A stretch of DNA of 64,000 bases, from NCBI GenBank assembly GCA_019187365.1, contig JABARE010000016.1:124001-188000 (forward strand), written 5' to 3'. The DNA comes from Saprospiraceae bacterium. GTDB lineage: Bacteria > Bacteroidota > Bacteroidia > Chitinophagales > Saprospiraceae. Below, piece after piece: positions 54,913 through 63,807 of the stretch (position 1 is the first letter of the stretch; the number at the start of each line of letters is the position of its first letter). The notes beneath the pieces were generated by a model that was not told the DNA's origin, did no database searches, and saw only the letters and a list, made by a program, of their open reading frames with translations. The position numbers and the translations under genes were made by a program.

Positions 54913-55556
54913 ATTCCGGCTTTCTGAGCAAGGAAACTCTGCGACCAGCCTGCCGGGTCCTGATTCCAGCTCATCAGTTCTTCAAATTCGGTGGATGTAA
55001 TAGATTTTCTCTGCAAAGCGCGTTCCAATAATTCGGAAAAAGAGCACAAACTGAAAAATTTCAAGCCTCGCTGCTCAAATTGAGCCTTTGTTTGTGCGAA
55101 TCCATATTGAAATATGGACACCACCGCCAGCACGTCCATACCTTCTTCGATAAGGGCGTCGCAGGCTTCCAGGCTGCTTTTACCCGTGGAAATCAGGTCT
55201 TCAACCACCACTACGCGACTTCCAACTTCCAGTTGTCCTTCGATCCGGTTTTTCAAACCATGATCCTTGGGTTTGCTTCGGACATAGCAGAAGGGCAGAC
55301 CAGTTTCGTGAGCGAGCAGTGCTCCCCAGGCGATGCCGGCCGTTGCTACCCCGGCGATGGCCCCGCAATCTTGAATCGACGCCACCAGGTCGCAGAGACC
55401 CGTTGCAATTTGATTCCGGAAATCCGGATGGGCGAGGGCGCGGCGGTTATCGCAATACACGGGGGACCGCATTCCTGATGCCCAGGTGAAAGGATGCGAC
55501 GGATTTAATTTTACCGCTTGTATATCCAAAAGGCGTTCTGCTATATTGTGGGCCAT
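54909..55556 (-). CDS. pyrE: Orotate phosphoribosyltransferase
   Basis: 215 residues from the ATG at 55556 (MAHNIAERLLDIQAVKLNPS); an ATG two codons earlier (55562) is also possible. It shows FTWASGMRSPVYCDNRRAL, AGVATAGIAWGALLA, the loop KPKDHGLKNRIEGQ and the PRPP motif VVVVEDLISTGKSS (115-128). It makes OMP from orotate in pyrimidine synthesis, downstream of carA's pathway. It is first of a pyrE-M42-UbiA-like run with overlaps. The 5' end is head to head with the Nudix gene, with at most 12 bases between start codons. Confidence 0.95.
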   Translation of the reverse strand: MAHNIAERLLDIQAVKLNPSHPFTWASGMRSPVYCDNRRALAHPDFRNQIATGLCDLVASIQDCGAIAGVATAGIAWGALLAHETGLPFCYVRSKPKDHGLKNRIEGQLEVGSRVVVVEDLISTGKSSLEACDALIEEGMDVLAVVSIFQYGFAQTKAQFEQRGLKFFSLCSFSELLERALQRKSITSTEFEELMSWNQDPAGWSQSFLAQKAGI

Positions 55557-55568
55557 ATTCATATGGTC

Positions 55569-56222
55569 ATGCCGAAAGGAAGGCAAAAATACGAAATCCG
55601 GTGCAACGGCCGAACCCTGTTGATAACTTCCACCGGGAGTTTGTCGTCGGTTAGCATTCGTGAACGCCAGCTTGTAATGCCTTATCGGGGCCGCAAACGG
55701 GAGTTGCTGCAATATCTCGACATGCTGGAGAAATCCAATCGTTTTGAACAGGTTGTGCTTCACGGGGCCGATCCCAAAATCATTTATTTAGACCTCAGGA
55801 GTCTGTGCAACTGGGTACCTGCCTCCGGTGGGTTGATTCAAAATGAAAAAAATGAGATTTTACTCATATTCCGCAACGGAGTATGGGATCTACCCAAAGG
55901 GAAGCGCGAAACGGGCGAATCGGCCAAGGCTGCTGCTCTCCGGGAGTGCCAGGAGGAAACGGGGCTTCACCTCTCAACGGTTCCGGAAAAGATAGATGCT
56001 ACCTGGCACATATACCGGGATAAGCAACTCGGTCGTTGCCTCAAAAAGACAAACTGGTATCGCATAGCATACGACGGCGACGGCACATTTACCCTTCAGG
56101 AAGAAGAAGGGATACAAAAGGCAGAATGGGCAACCACCGCCGATGCCCTTCTGAAGGAACCCATGTATCCGAACATACGTTCGTTAATATCCCGTTATGC
56201 CATCCCTGCCAATGAAGTTTAG
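55569..56222 (+). CDS. Nudix hydrolase
   Basis: 217 residues from the ATG at 55569; an ATG at 55563 is an alternative. An N-terminal part of about 90 residues (MPKGRQKYEIRCNGRTLLIT) is followed by the Nudix fold (about 92-200). The Nudix box is exact: GKRETGESAKAAAL then RECQEETGL. It would hydrolyse a nucleoside diphosphate linked to another group, but the substrate is unknown. Its 5' end is back to back with pyrE, and its 3' end overlaps the TonB gene by four bases. Confidence 0.88.
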   Translation: MPKGRQKYEIRCNGRTLLITSTGSLSSVSIRERQLVMPYRGRKRELLQYLDMLEKSNRFEQVVLHGADPKIIYLDLRSLCNWVPASGGLIQNEKNEILLIFRNGVWDLPKGKRETGESAKAAALRECQEETGLHLSTVPEKIDATWHIYRDKQLGRCLKKTNWYRIAYDGDGTFTLQEEEGIQKAEWATTADALLKEPMYPNIRSLISRYAIPANEV

Positions 56223-58414
56223 CTTCCCCAGCGCCATTTGATTCCAGCATATAGCTTGATGCCGCCTACCGGAGCATATACCTCGGCTGCATTGAAATAA
56301 TTTCCCCGAGGCATCGATGCATCTATGATTGCCTCATGCTGGGAATAGTCCAGCAGGTTCTCCCCTCCAGTGTAAAACTCCCAGGGTCCGGTCAGGAAGG
56401 ACAGTTGCGATTGCATCAAGACGTAGGGTTTGGATTGGCCGTCATGTTCGTGAATGAGTTCGTGAGGCACTCCGCTTTTATCCGGTAACCGCATCTTACC
56501 TACATAGTTTGCCGTGATATTCCAGAGCCACTTTTTGTTGAGCGTTTCGAGATCAATGCTGGCGATGGCCCGGTAACGGGGTACCATAATCAGCTGACGG
56601 AAACCCGTACGCAACTGGGCTCTTGAGTCGGTGTATTTTCCTCCAAGTTTGGCGTTTAAATAGGGCGCAAACCGGTAAGACAGGGTGAGCAAAGCCTGAA
56701 ATGCACGCGAATTTCCGTCGAGTGCGTACAAATGCACCTTTGAGTAGTCTTCATCCAGGTCAATGACCTGCTGTTCTTCAAACCAGGTCAGGTAGAAATC
56801 TGCATTCAATTCGAGGTCATTGCCAAAAATGGATGGTTTGCCCACCAGATTGACCCCTGAATTCCATGAAATTTCCCTTTCCAACCGGTCTTCAATCACC
56901 CATTGTTTAGATGTTGCGAAAAGGTGGGCATTTTCGGATAATACGCGCGGGTGACGGAATCCTCGACCAAAGGACGCCCGCAGGGTCCAATCCTCTGCAA
57001 AGAGATATCGCATACTGGCACGTGGTACGAAAATGGGCGCGAGGCCTTCCTGCCATTCCAGATGCAGACCGAGCGTGCTCGTGAAGGCGTTGCCTACTTC
57101 CGTCTTGTTGCGAAAAGTGTGTTCCATGAACAGACCGGCAATTTTTTCTTCGTAGTTGAGCTGCCTTCCTGAAAAGTTTTCTTCTGATGAGCGGTAGGCA
57201 AAATGAGGACCGCCCATCAATTGATGACGACCATCTCCAAGGGGGTGATTGTACAACAGCTTCAGCAAGCCTCTTTTTTCATCTGCCTTAAAATGCCGGT
57301 CGCCATAGTCTCCTGAAATGGATGAATAACTCAGGTCGTAAATCGATCCGGAATTCTGGTCCGGGTTACTAAAACCAACGTACCCCAGGTTCCCAAACAA
57401 ATTGAAATGTTCCAGTTTTTGATGGATGCGGTAAGCGGATTCTTTTACGAGCTGGCCTCCGGTGCGCTCCTCGTAGAGTGCCTGCCCGTTGACCTGTCCC
57501 TCAAAACGATGACCAAAAAGGGTATTCCTGAACAAGCCGTTGATTCGGTTGATGCGGGGCTCATCCTGGAACAGGTCTCCGTTGTGATCGCGCGTATTTT
57601 CCTGGAGGCTGCCGTTTAAATAAAGGCCCGATGAACGTGCTTCACTCCACTGGCGATTCAGGTGAAGGTTTCCTTCAAGGCGGCCATGACCGTCCGCAAA
57701 GAAGTTTGCGTAAACAGGGTGATCTTCATTGGGTTTTTTAAGTTGCACGTTGATCGCACCCGTCATGCCATTTGCTCCATTTAGTACGGAGGAGGCTCCT
57801 TTTTGGATGTCGACCCGCTCAAGCCACGTGCCACTTAACAGGTCATATCCCGTATTCGCCAGGATACCGGCAAAGGCTGGCCTGTTTTCAACGAGCAATT
57901 CGCTGTAAATTCCGCGGAGGCCAAGAAACTGGATTTCCTTGGAACCTGTTGCAGCGTTGGTATAGCTCACATCGACGGCATTGCTCGTCTGAAAACTCTC
58001 CGACAGGCTGCAGCAGGCGGCTTTTCGGAACTCCTTACTGAGCAGGCTCTCGGTGTTGACCGGATTCAACCGCGAAAACGCGTTGGAGTTGCGTTCACTG
58101 ATTACATCCACGCCGGCAAGAGCAATGCCCTCCTGGAGAATGAAAACTTCAAAAAGGCTGGAGTCGCTGATTTCGACCGTGTCTGCCTGATAGCCCGTGT
58201 AGCGGATAACCAGTGTGTGCACTCCCGGTGTCCGCTCCAGTCTGAAAAAGCCATTTGCATCGGTTGTGGTACCGCCTCCTGCACTTAGCCAGTGCAGGGA
58301 AGCGCCTATCAATGCCTGCCGCTGTTCGTCGACCACGTTTCCCATAAGGGTTTGCGCCAGGCTGCATGCTGCACTGCATGTCATTAGAAATAGAACAAAG
58401 CATTTCTTGCCCAT
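56219..58414 (-). CDS. TonB-dependent receptor
   Basis: 731 residues. The signal peptide is MGKKCFVLFLMTCSAACSLA. Next comes a carboxypeptidase-regulatory-like domain (about 22-100, GNVVDEQRQALIGASLHWLS), a plug domain (about 105-230, ACCSLSESFQTSNAVDVSYT and VENRPAFAGILANTGYDLL, GASSVLNGANGMTGAINVQL) and a 22-strand barrel ending in IKLYAGIKWRWGS. CCSLSESF with the neighbouring HYC_CC_PP gene is a form seen in receptors linked with metal uptake. The start codon lies in an inverted repeat spanning the intergenic gap. Confidence 0.9.
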   Translation of the reverse strand: MGKKCFVLFLMTCSAACSLAQTLMGNVVDEQRQALIGASLHWLSAGGGTTTDANGFFRLERTPGVHTLVIRYTGYQADTVEISDSSLFEVFILQEGIALAGVDVISERNSNAFSRLNPVNTESLLSKEFRKAACCSLSESFQTSNAVDVSYTNAATGSKEIQFLGLRGIYSELLVENRPAFAGILANTGYDLLSGTWLERVDIQKGASSVLNGANGMTGAINVQLKKPNEDHPVYANFFADGHGRLEGNLHLNRQWSEARSSGLYLNGSLQENTRDHNGDLFQDEPRINRINGLFRNTLFGHRFEGQVNGQALYEERTGGQLVKESAYRIHQKLEHFNLFGNLGYVGFSNPDQNSGSIYDLSYSSISGDYGDRHFKADEKRGLLKLLYNHPLGDGRHQLMGGPHFAYRSSEENFSGRQLNYEEKIAGLFMEHTFRNKTEVGNAFTSTLGLHLEWQEGLAPIFVPRASMRYLFAEDWTLRASFGRGFRHPRVLSENAHLFATSKQWVIEDRLEREISWNSGVNLVGKPSIFGNDLELNADFYLTWFEEQQVIDLDEDYSKVHLYALDGNSRAFQALLTLSYRFAPYLNAKLGGKYTDSRAQLRTGFRQLIMVPRYRAIASIDLETLNKKWLWNITANYVGKMRLPDKSGVPHELIHEHDGQSKPYVLMQSQLSFLTGPWEFYTGGENLLDYSQHEAIIDASMPRGNYFNAAEVYAPVGGIKLYAGIKWRWGS

Positions 58415-58468
58415 AGTAATAATGTGTTGGTAAAAAAAATAGGGTTCCCGTCAAGAAACACTATGGGC
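58409..58468 (-). repeat. Inverted repeat holding the TonB start codon and the upstream stop
   Basis: Two arms, GCCCATAGT (58409-58417) and ACTATGGGC (58460-58468), are exact inverted repeats of nine bases with 42 bases between. In the minus-strand transcript the downstream arm is ACTATGGGC and contains the receptor ATG (58414-58412). The upstream arm begins with the last base of the upstream TAG stop (58470-58468). The loop contains a tiny GGGAACCC hairpin followed by a run of eight T. Confidence 0.65.
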
Positions 58469-58899
58469 TAACAGCGTCTGATGCAATGCATCAACAGGAG
58501 GTTTGCGCCGCAAGATGTGTTGAGGTGATTAAACCCGGCATGCACCGGCCGGGGATGTATATCCAGAGGAAGGGGGAAGGCCTGAACCGTGGGCAAATAG
58601 CTTATATCAAGTGTCGGAAGCTCATCCTGGTCCGGCTTCTGAGCATCATAATCCAGAAAAATGTAATCGACGACCCGGTTTTTGCAGGGCCCCGACGGCA
58701 ACGGGTGAGCAGAACAACATTTTCCGGCAGCACCACACAGTTTCGCCGTTGTGCGGCGGGCACATTCATCCTCCTGAGGGAGAAGAGAATAGGCAATGTT
58801 TCTGGAACAGCAGCAATAGAGGGCGAACACGTTGACCCCAAGCTGGGAAACCAGCATGTTCAGGGAAACAATTGCTACCAGGAACTTCTTGAATGCCAT
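58468..58899 (-). CDS. HYC_CC_PP family small secreted protein
   Basis: 143 residues. The signal peptide is KKFLVAIVSLNMLVSQLGVN. The Cys clusters are NVFALYCCCSRNI and GAAGKCCSAHPLPSG, with further single Cys, including two near the C-terminus. This arrangement recalls the Bacteroidota HYC_CC_PP family, usually next to a TonB receptor and sometimes metal exporters. Here YCCC replaces the usual HYC, so the match is not exact. A role in metal handling is suggested by Cys content and context but is unproven. It lies 53 bases before the TonB gene on the same strand. Confidence 0.68.
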   Translation of the reverse strand: MAFKKFLVAIVSLNMLVSQLGVNVFALYCCCSRNIAYSLLPQEDECARRTTAKLCGAAGKCCSAHPLPSGPCKNRVVDYIFLDYDAQKPDQDELPTLDISYLPTVQAFPLPLDIHPRPVHAGFNHLNTSCGANLLLMHCIRRC

Positions 58900-58913
58900 T
58901 TTTGTTGTAAACG

Positions 58914-58921
58914 CAAAAATA
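58914..58921 (-). promoter_or_regulatory. Candidate -7 box for the HYC_CC_PP/TonB operon
   Basis: The minus strand reads TATTTTTG, fitting TANNTTTG, and ends 14 bases before the ATG at 58899, giving a short leader. It lies between the acyl-CoA dehydrogenase stop and this gene. No -33 TTG at the right distance. Confidence 0.42.
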
Positions 58922-58944
58922 GCCAGCTTGTTCTTATTACTCCC

Positions 58945-60084
58945 TTATTTTAAGGACTCGCGGGCTATTACGAGTTTTTGAATTTCCGAGGTTCCCTCAC
59001 CGATGGTACAGAGTTTGGAATCGCGGTAAAATTTTTCGACGGGAAAATCTTTCGTATAGCCATACCCTCCAAAGATCTGTACAGCCTCCGTGGCAGATCG
59101 AACGGCGACTTCGGAAGCATAGTATTTGGCCATGGCCGCCTCCCGCGTCATTTTCTGTCCCTGATCTTTCATCTGACCCGCCTGGCGCGTTAACAGTTCT
59201 GCAGCCTCAATCTGAACGGCCATATCCGCCAGTTTGAAAGCGATGCCTTGAAACTCGGCAATCTTCTGACCGAATTGTTCCCGCTCCTGAGCATACTGCA
59301 CTGCAGCTTGGTAAGCCCCTTTGGCGATCCCAAGAGATAAGGCCGCAATGCTGATTCTGCCGCCATCGAGCACTTTCATGGCTTGAATAAATCCTTCACC
59401 GACATTTCCAAGTACATTTTTTGCCGGCACCCGGCATTGGTCAAAGATCATTTCGGCTGTTTCTGAGGCGCGCATGCCGAGCTTGTTCTCCTTTTTGCCC
59501 GATGAAAAGCCGGGTGTTCCGCGTTCGACGATAAAAGCCGTCATGCCCCTGCTATCGAGCAATTCACCGGTGCGGGCTATGACTACGGCCACTTCTGCTG
59601 ATTTGCCGTGCGTGATCCAGGTCTTTGTGCCGTTGATGATCCAGTCGTCGCCGTCGCGAAGAGCAATGCACTTCATGCGAATGGCGTCGCTGCCGGTATT
59701 GGGTTCAGTGAGGCCCCAGGCTCCGATCCATTGTCCCGTCGCCAACTTGCTCAGGTATTGATCTTTTTGCTGTTCCGTTCCAAAGAGAAGAATGTGCCCG
59801 GAACACAAAGAATTGTGCGCAGCGACTGAAAGACCAATGGCTCCGCAAACTTTGGCGATCTCTTCTATGATGGTTATGTACTCCTGATATCCAAGTCCCG
59901 CACCGCCAAATTTTTCTGGCACCAGCACGCCCAGGAAGCCCTGTTCGCCCATGGCGCGCATCACCTCAACCGGAAAGTGCTGCCGCTCATCCCAATCCAT
60001 CATATGTGGTCGGATGTGCTTTTCAGCAAAACTCCTGGCGGAGTCGCGTACCATTTTCAAATTATCTGCATCAAATGGGGACAT
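58945..60084 (-). CDS. Acyl-CoA dehydrogenase
   Basis: 379 residues, the standard length. The three domains are an N-terminal helical domain (DWDERQHFPVEVMRAMGEQG), a beta domain (GAWGLTEPNTGSDAIRM, IINGTKTWITHG), and a C-terminal helical domain with FGGYGYTKDFPVEKFYRDSK and the catalytic Glu in CTIGEGTSEIQKLVIAR. It uses FAD to form trans-2-enoyl-CoA. The type resembles short-chain or butyryl-CoA enzymes, but chain length cannot be assigned. No electron transfer flavoprotein gene is adjacent. Confidence 0.94.
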   Translation of the reverse strand: MSPFDADNLKMVRDSARSFAEKHIRPHMMDWDERQHFPVEVMRAMGEQGFLGVLVPEKFGGAGLGYQEYITIIEEIAKVCGAIGLSVAAHNSLCSGHILLFGTEQQKDQYLSKLATGQWIGAWGLTEPNTGSDAIRMKCIALRDGDDWIINGTKTWITHGKSAEVAVVIARTGELLDSRGMTAFIVERGTPGFSSGKKENKLGMRASETAEMIFDQCRVPAKNVLGNVGEGFIQAMKVLDGGRISIAALSLGIAKGAYQAAVQYAQEREQFGQKIAEFQGIAFKLADMAVQIEAAELLTRQAGQMKDQGQKMTREAAMAKYYASEVAVRSATEAVQIFGGYGYTKDFPVEKFYRDSKLCTIGEGTSEIQKLVIARESLK

Positions 60085-60101
60085 GTAGGTAAATTAGGAG
60101 G

Positions 60102-60130
60102 CAAAATTAAACAACGGTCCATCGTTTCAA
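60102..60130 (-). promoter_or_regulatory. Promoter of the acyl-CoA dehydrogenase gene
   Basis: On the minus strand, TTG (60130-60128) and TAATTTTG (60109-60102) are separated by 18 bp, a good Bacteroidota promoter. The -33 element overlaps the end of rarA. The -7 box ends 17 bases before the ATG at 60084. Confidence 0.62.
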
Positions 60131-61395
60131 TAGTTGTAATGCTTTTGCCATTTATCCTTGAGATAGTCCAAAAACCGGCGTTCGGGAGGATTTTCTCCGG
60201 GAGTGTAAAATATGGTTCCTGAAAGGGCATCCGGAAGGTACTCCTGTTCGGCAAAGTTGCCCGGATGGTCGTGGACATATTGATACCCTTCTCCGTACTG
60301 GAGGTTTTTCATCAGCCCGGTCACCGCATTGCGAAGGGGAAGAGGCACGGGGAGGGAACCTTCATTCCGTACACAGGCAAGGGCTTGCTCTATGCCCATG
60401 TAGGCCGAATTGGATTTAGGAGAGCATGCGAGGTAAACCGTTGCTTCGGCCAGGATGATCCTGCATTCAGGCCATCCTACCAAATTCGTTGCCTGTTGGC
60501 AAGAGGTGGCGAGGAGTATGGCGTTGGGGTTGGCCAGACCAATGTCTTCTGCTGCGGCAATGACCAGTCGCCTGGCAATAAACGAAGGATCCTCACCTCC
60601 TTCGACCATTCGTGCCAGCCAGTATAGCGCTGCGTTAGGGTCTGACCCGCGTATGGATTTGATAAAAGCCGAGGCAATGTCGTAATGCATTTCACCCCCT
60701 TTATCGTATAGCCCCAGGTTCTCCTGTACCAGATTATACACCCATCCATTGGTGATGCGGATGTCTGTGGAGCCTGTATTGCCGACCAACTCCATGATAT
60801 TGCATAACCTGCGTGCATCGCCATGGGCAAGCTGGAGCAGTGCTTCGTTTTCCTCCAAAGTCACGTTGCGGTCCTTGAATAGCCAGTCTTTTTCCAGTAT
60901 GCGGGAGATGAGTATCAGTAAGTCGTCTGACGATAAAGGCTTGAGGGTGTAAACCTGGCACCTGGATAGCAGGGCGTTGTTGATTTCAAAGCTCGGATTT
61001 TCTGTGGTCGCTCCGATCATTATGATCTGACCTTTTTCAACTGCGGCCAGCAATGCGTCCTGCTGACCTTTGTTAAAACGATGCACTTCGTCAATGAAGA
61101 GGATGGGTGCCAAGGGTTCGAATAACGTTCTCTCCTTCGATTTTGCAAGAAGCTCCCGGACTTCGCGGACGCCGGCGTGAACGGCTGAAAGTTCGAAAAA
61201 GGGTCGGCGAAGCTGTTGCGCCAGGATGCGGGCGAGACTGGTCTTCCCAACTCCGGGCGGCCCCCATAGGATCAGCGACGGCAAATGGCCTTTTTCCAAG
61301 GCCTGAGTCAATACCTTGCCGGGACCTACCAGGTGATCCTGCCCCAGTATATCTTCCAGGTTCATGGGGCGCATGCGCTCAGCCAGCGGTTGCAT
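60127..61395 (-). CDS. rarA: Replication-associated recombination protein RarA (MgsA)
   Basis: 422 residues. It is a clamp-loader-type AAA+ ATPase: RPMNLEDILGQDHLVGPGKV, Walker A GPPGVGKTS (45-53), Walker B LFIDEVHRFNKGQQDALL, sensor 1 IGATTENPSFEINNALLSR, and the C-terminal tetramerisation part (SANYxG-type region GSDPNAALYWLARMVEGGEDP). It acts at stalled replication forks. It is separated from its neighbours by a divergent region upstream and by the dehydrogenase promoter at its 3' end. Confidence 0.95.
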   Translation of the reverse strand: MQPLAERMRPMNLEDILGQDHLVGPGKVLTQALEKGHLPSLILWGPPGVGKTSLARILAQQLRRPFFELSAVHAGVREVRELLAKSKERTLFEPLAPILFIDEVHRFNKGQQDALLAAVEKGQIIMIGATTENPSFEINNALLSRCQVYTLKPLSSDDLLILISRILEKDWLFKDRNVTLEENEALLQLAHGDARRLCNIMELVGNTGSTDIRITNGWVYNLVQENLGLYDKGGEMHYDIASAFIKSIRGSDPNAALYWLARMVEGGEDPSFIARRLVIAAAEDIGLANPNAILLATSCQQATNLVGWPECRIILAEATVYLACSPKSNSAYMGIEQALACVRNEGSLPVPLPLRNAVTGLMKNLQYGEGYQYVHDHPGNFAEQEYLPDALSGTIFYTPGENPPERRFLDYLKDKWQKHYNY

Positions 61396-61478
61396 TCGGG
61401 TGCAAGTTCACGAGAATTCAACAATTTCCGGATTGCCTGGCGGCGGTTTTCCAGAATGGCCGTTTATTGGTAAGTAAG

Positions 61479-61486
61479 TATATTTG
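61479..61486 (+). promoter_or_regulatory. Candidate -7 box of the type B secreted protein gene
   Basis: TATATTTG fits TANNTTTG and ends seven bases before the ATG at 61494, which would give a leader of only a few bases. No -33 TTG lies at the usual distance; the only nearby TTG, at 61467-61469, is too close. Confidence 0.4.
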
Positions 61487-61493
61487 ATTCAAA

Positions 61494-63764
61494 ATGCCCA
61501 GCACCCTAAACTTCAATACATTCCGCCGATGCCTGGCGCTGTTCACTTATTTAGCTTGTTCGCCGTTGTTTGGCGCTCACATTATAGGAGGCGAAATGTA
61601 TTATGAATGTCTCGGGAATGGAAGCAACGGAACGGATACGACTTCACGCAGCTATCTGATTACCATTAAATTATACAGGGATTGTGCTTCGTCTGGCGCG
61701 CAGTTTGACAACCCGCTCGGTTTTACCATCTACAGAAGACAGGGGGGAAACTGGGTCAACGTGCGAGGTGGAAACCGTGAGTTTTCTGTCAGCCTGAAAA
61801 CTCCTGTCAGACAGATCGACCCTCCGGACTATCCCTGTCTGGTTCTTCCTCCCAATGTTTGCGGAGAGACAGGGATCTACCAGCAGCAGGTAGACCTTCC
61901 CATTATCGGTTCGGAATACCTCATCGTTTGGCAGCGATGCTGCCGTAACAACACCATTACCAACATCCTGGACCCGGAATCAACCGGGGCCACGTATTTC
62001 ATTGAGATCCATCCGGAGGCGCAGCGAACTTGCAACAACAGTCCGGTTTTTATCAATTTTCCTCCCACGGTACTTTGTGTAAACGCACCTTTTAAATTTG
62101 ACCATTCTGCTTTTGACAAGGAGGGCGACCTGTTGGTTTATGAGTTCTGTGAACCACTTTCAGGAGGTGGACGGCAGGGTGGGGGCAATTGCCAGTCCGT
62201 TATACCAACGCCGGACTGCCTGCCTCCTTATACTCCGGTAGCATTCCGGTTTCCCTACACCGCACTGTTCCCACTGGGTGTAAATTCACAAGTAAACATC
62301 AACTCGCTTAACGGCATCATTACCGGAACACCTGACGTAATAGGACAATTCGTCGTTGGCGTTTGCGTGTACGAGTACCGGAACGGAACCTTGCTTTCTG
62401 TGGTCAAGCGGGATTTTCAATTCAATGTAGCCAGTTGCGAAGGAACAGTCGAGGCGCGATTGGGAGGTGCAAGCCAGCTTACGCCCGATCAGTTTAGCAT
62501 TACCCTGTGCGGCACCAGTGAATACCAGTTCCAGAATGCCAGTATAGACAGCCGGTATATTAAAGACGTGCTTTGGATTTACGAGAATGGAGGGCGGATC
62601 GATTCGTTAACTGAATGGGCCCCTGTTGTGCAGTTTGAAGAAGGAGGATGGCACTCCGGGCGGTTTATTCTCAATCCCGGAAGCAACTGCGGAGATACGG
62701 GGTATTTTAAGATCAACATCATTCCCGACCTCGAGGCTGATTTTTCAGCAATTTACGACAGTTGTTCACCTGGTCCCGTGCAATTTACTGACAAATCGAG
62801 TTCGACCTTTTCTGCAGTTGAACAATGGAAATGGAGTGCTGGAGACGGGATCGTGTCCTTTCTGCAGCATCCCTCTATACGTTATGTCAGGCCGGGCAAG
62901 TACCCCGTGTTGCTTACGGTCTGGGACAACTTCGGCTGTGTCCAGACCCGCTACGAGGAAATAAACTGGTTTCCATCTCCTGAGGTGCTCATATTTTCTC
63001 CCAGCAAAAGTGAAGGTTGCGTTCCCCTCGACGTAGGGTTTCGCAACATTTCATTTCCCACCGACAGCAGTTACCGGTTTGTTTGGCATTTCTCAGATGG
63101 CAAAACCGATTCGGGATATCAGGTTCTCCACCGTTTCGAGCGAGCTGGCCGTTACGGACTTAGAATGGAGGTGACATCCCCACTGGGCTGTTATGGTGAA
63201 AGAGATTTTTTCGATGTAATAGAAGCGTCGGACCCCCCGGTAGCGAGTTGGAGTGTCGACAGGCAGGACGTTAGCACAGCAAATCCGGAAGTGCACCTTC
63301 GTGATTTGAGTCAAGGAACCGTCGGCAGGAGCTGGATCATTGATGGAAATGAACATTTTTTTGATGAAGACCTCGTTTATGCTTTTGGCGATACGGGCAT
63401 TCACAAGATTCAACTTATCGCAGTCGACCGTTTTCTGTGCACCGATACCCTGGAAACGACGATCCGGGTTTACCTGGAAGTGCATTTTTATCTCCCGAAT
63501 GCTTTTACTCCGAATGGAGATGGCAAGAACGATGCTTTTGGACCTGTTGGAAGCCTAAACGCATTCGGACAATACGGCATGACCATCTACGACCGCTGGG
63601 GAACGAAAGTGTTTACTACATCCGGCCCGGGCGATTTCTGGAACGGAAGTTTTAACAATTCAGGAAAGCCAATGCCATCGGGAGCTTACGTCTGCGAGGT
63701 GTATTACACGGGTACTGATGGCAGTCCAAAGGTTGCCAGGCAGGTGTTTGCCCTCATCCGTTGA
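61494..63764 (+). CDS. Large secreted protein with PKD domains and T9SS type B sorting domain
   Basis: 756 residues. A signal peptide ends near residue 25 (LACSPLFGAH). The first part (about 25-310) has conserved Cys pairs (YRDCASSGAQ, WQRCCRNNT) and resembles the N-terminal region common in Bacteroidota gliding-associated surface proteins (AHIIGGEMYYECLGNG). PKD-like domains follow (about 400-640, e.g. WSAGDGIVSFLQHPSIRYVR, FVWHFSDGKTDSGYQVLHRF). The last 90 residues are a type B sorting domain: YLPNAFTPNGDGKNDAFGP, MTIYDRWGTKVF, GAYVCEVYYTG. It is exported by T9SS, and porP/SprF-type partners serve type B cargo. Confidence 0.88.
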   Translation: MPSTLNFNTFRRCLALFTYLACSPLFGAHIIGGEMYYECLGNGSNGTDTTSRSYLITIKLYRDCASSGAQFDNPLGFTIYRRQGGNWVNVRGGNREFSVSLKTPVRQIDPPDYPCLVLPPNVCGETGIYQQQVDLPIIGSEYLIVWQRCCRNNTITNILDPESTGATYFIEIHPEAQRTCNNSPVFINFPPTVLCVNAPFKFDHSAFDKEGDLLVYEFCEPLSGGGRQGGGNCQSVIPTPDCLPPYTPVAFRFPYTALFPLGVNSQVNINSLNGIITGTPDVIGQFVVGVCVYEYRNGTLLSVVKRDFQFNVASCEGTVEARLGGASQLTPDQFSITLCGTSEYQFQNASIDSRYIKDVLWIYENGGRIDSLTEWAPVVQFEEGGWHSGRFILNPGSNCGDTGYFKINIIPDLEADFSAIYDSCSPGPVQFTDKSSSTFSAVEQWKWSAGDGIVSFLQHPSIRYVRPGKYPVLLTVWDNFGCVQTRYEEINWFPSPEVLIFSPSKSEGCVPLDVGFRNISFPTDSSYRFVWHFSDGKTDSGYQVLHRFERAGRYGLRMEVTSPLGCYGERDFFDVIEASDPPVASWSVDRQDVSTANPEVHLRDLSQGTVGRSWIIDGNEHFFDEDLVYAFGDTGIHKIQLIAVDRFLCTDTLETTIRVYLEVHFYLPNAFTPNGDGKNDAFGPVGSLNAFGQYGMTIYDRWGTKVFTTSGPGDFWNGSFNNSGKPMPSGAYVCEVYYTGTDGSPKVARQVFALIR

Positions 63765-63807
63765 GTACCCGGCCACTCTTGATGATACGCTGGCCGGATT
63801 GCATTGT

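Noticed and set aside
55557..55763. Upstream extension of pyrE
   Set aside because: It runs through the Nudix gene and lacks family similarity; the family N-terminus begins at 55556.
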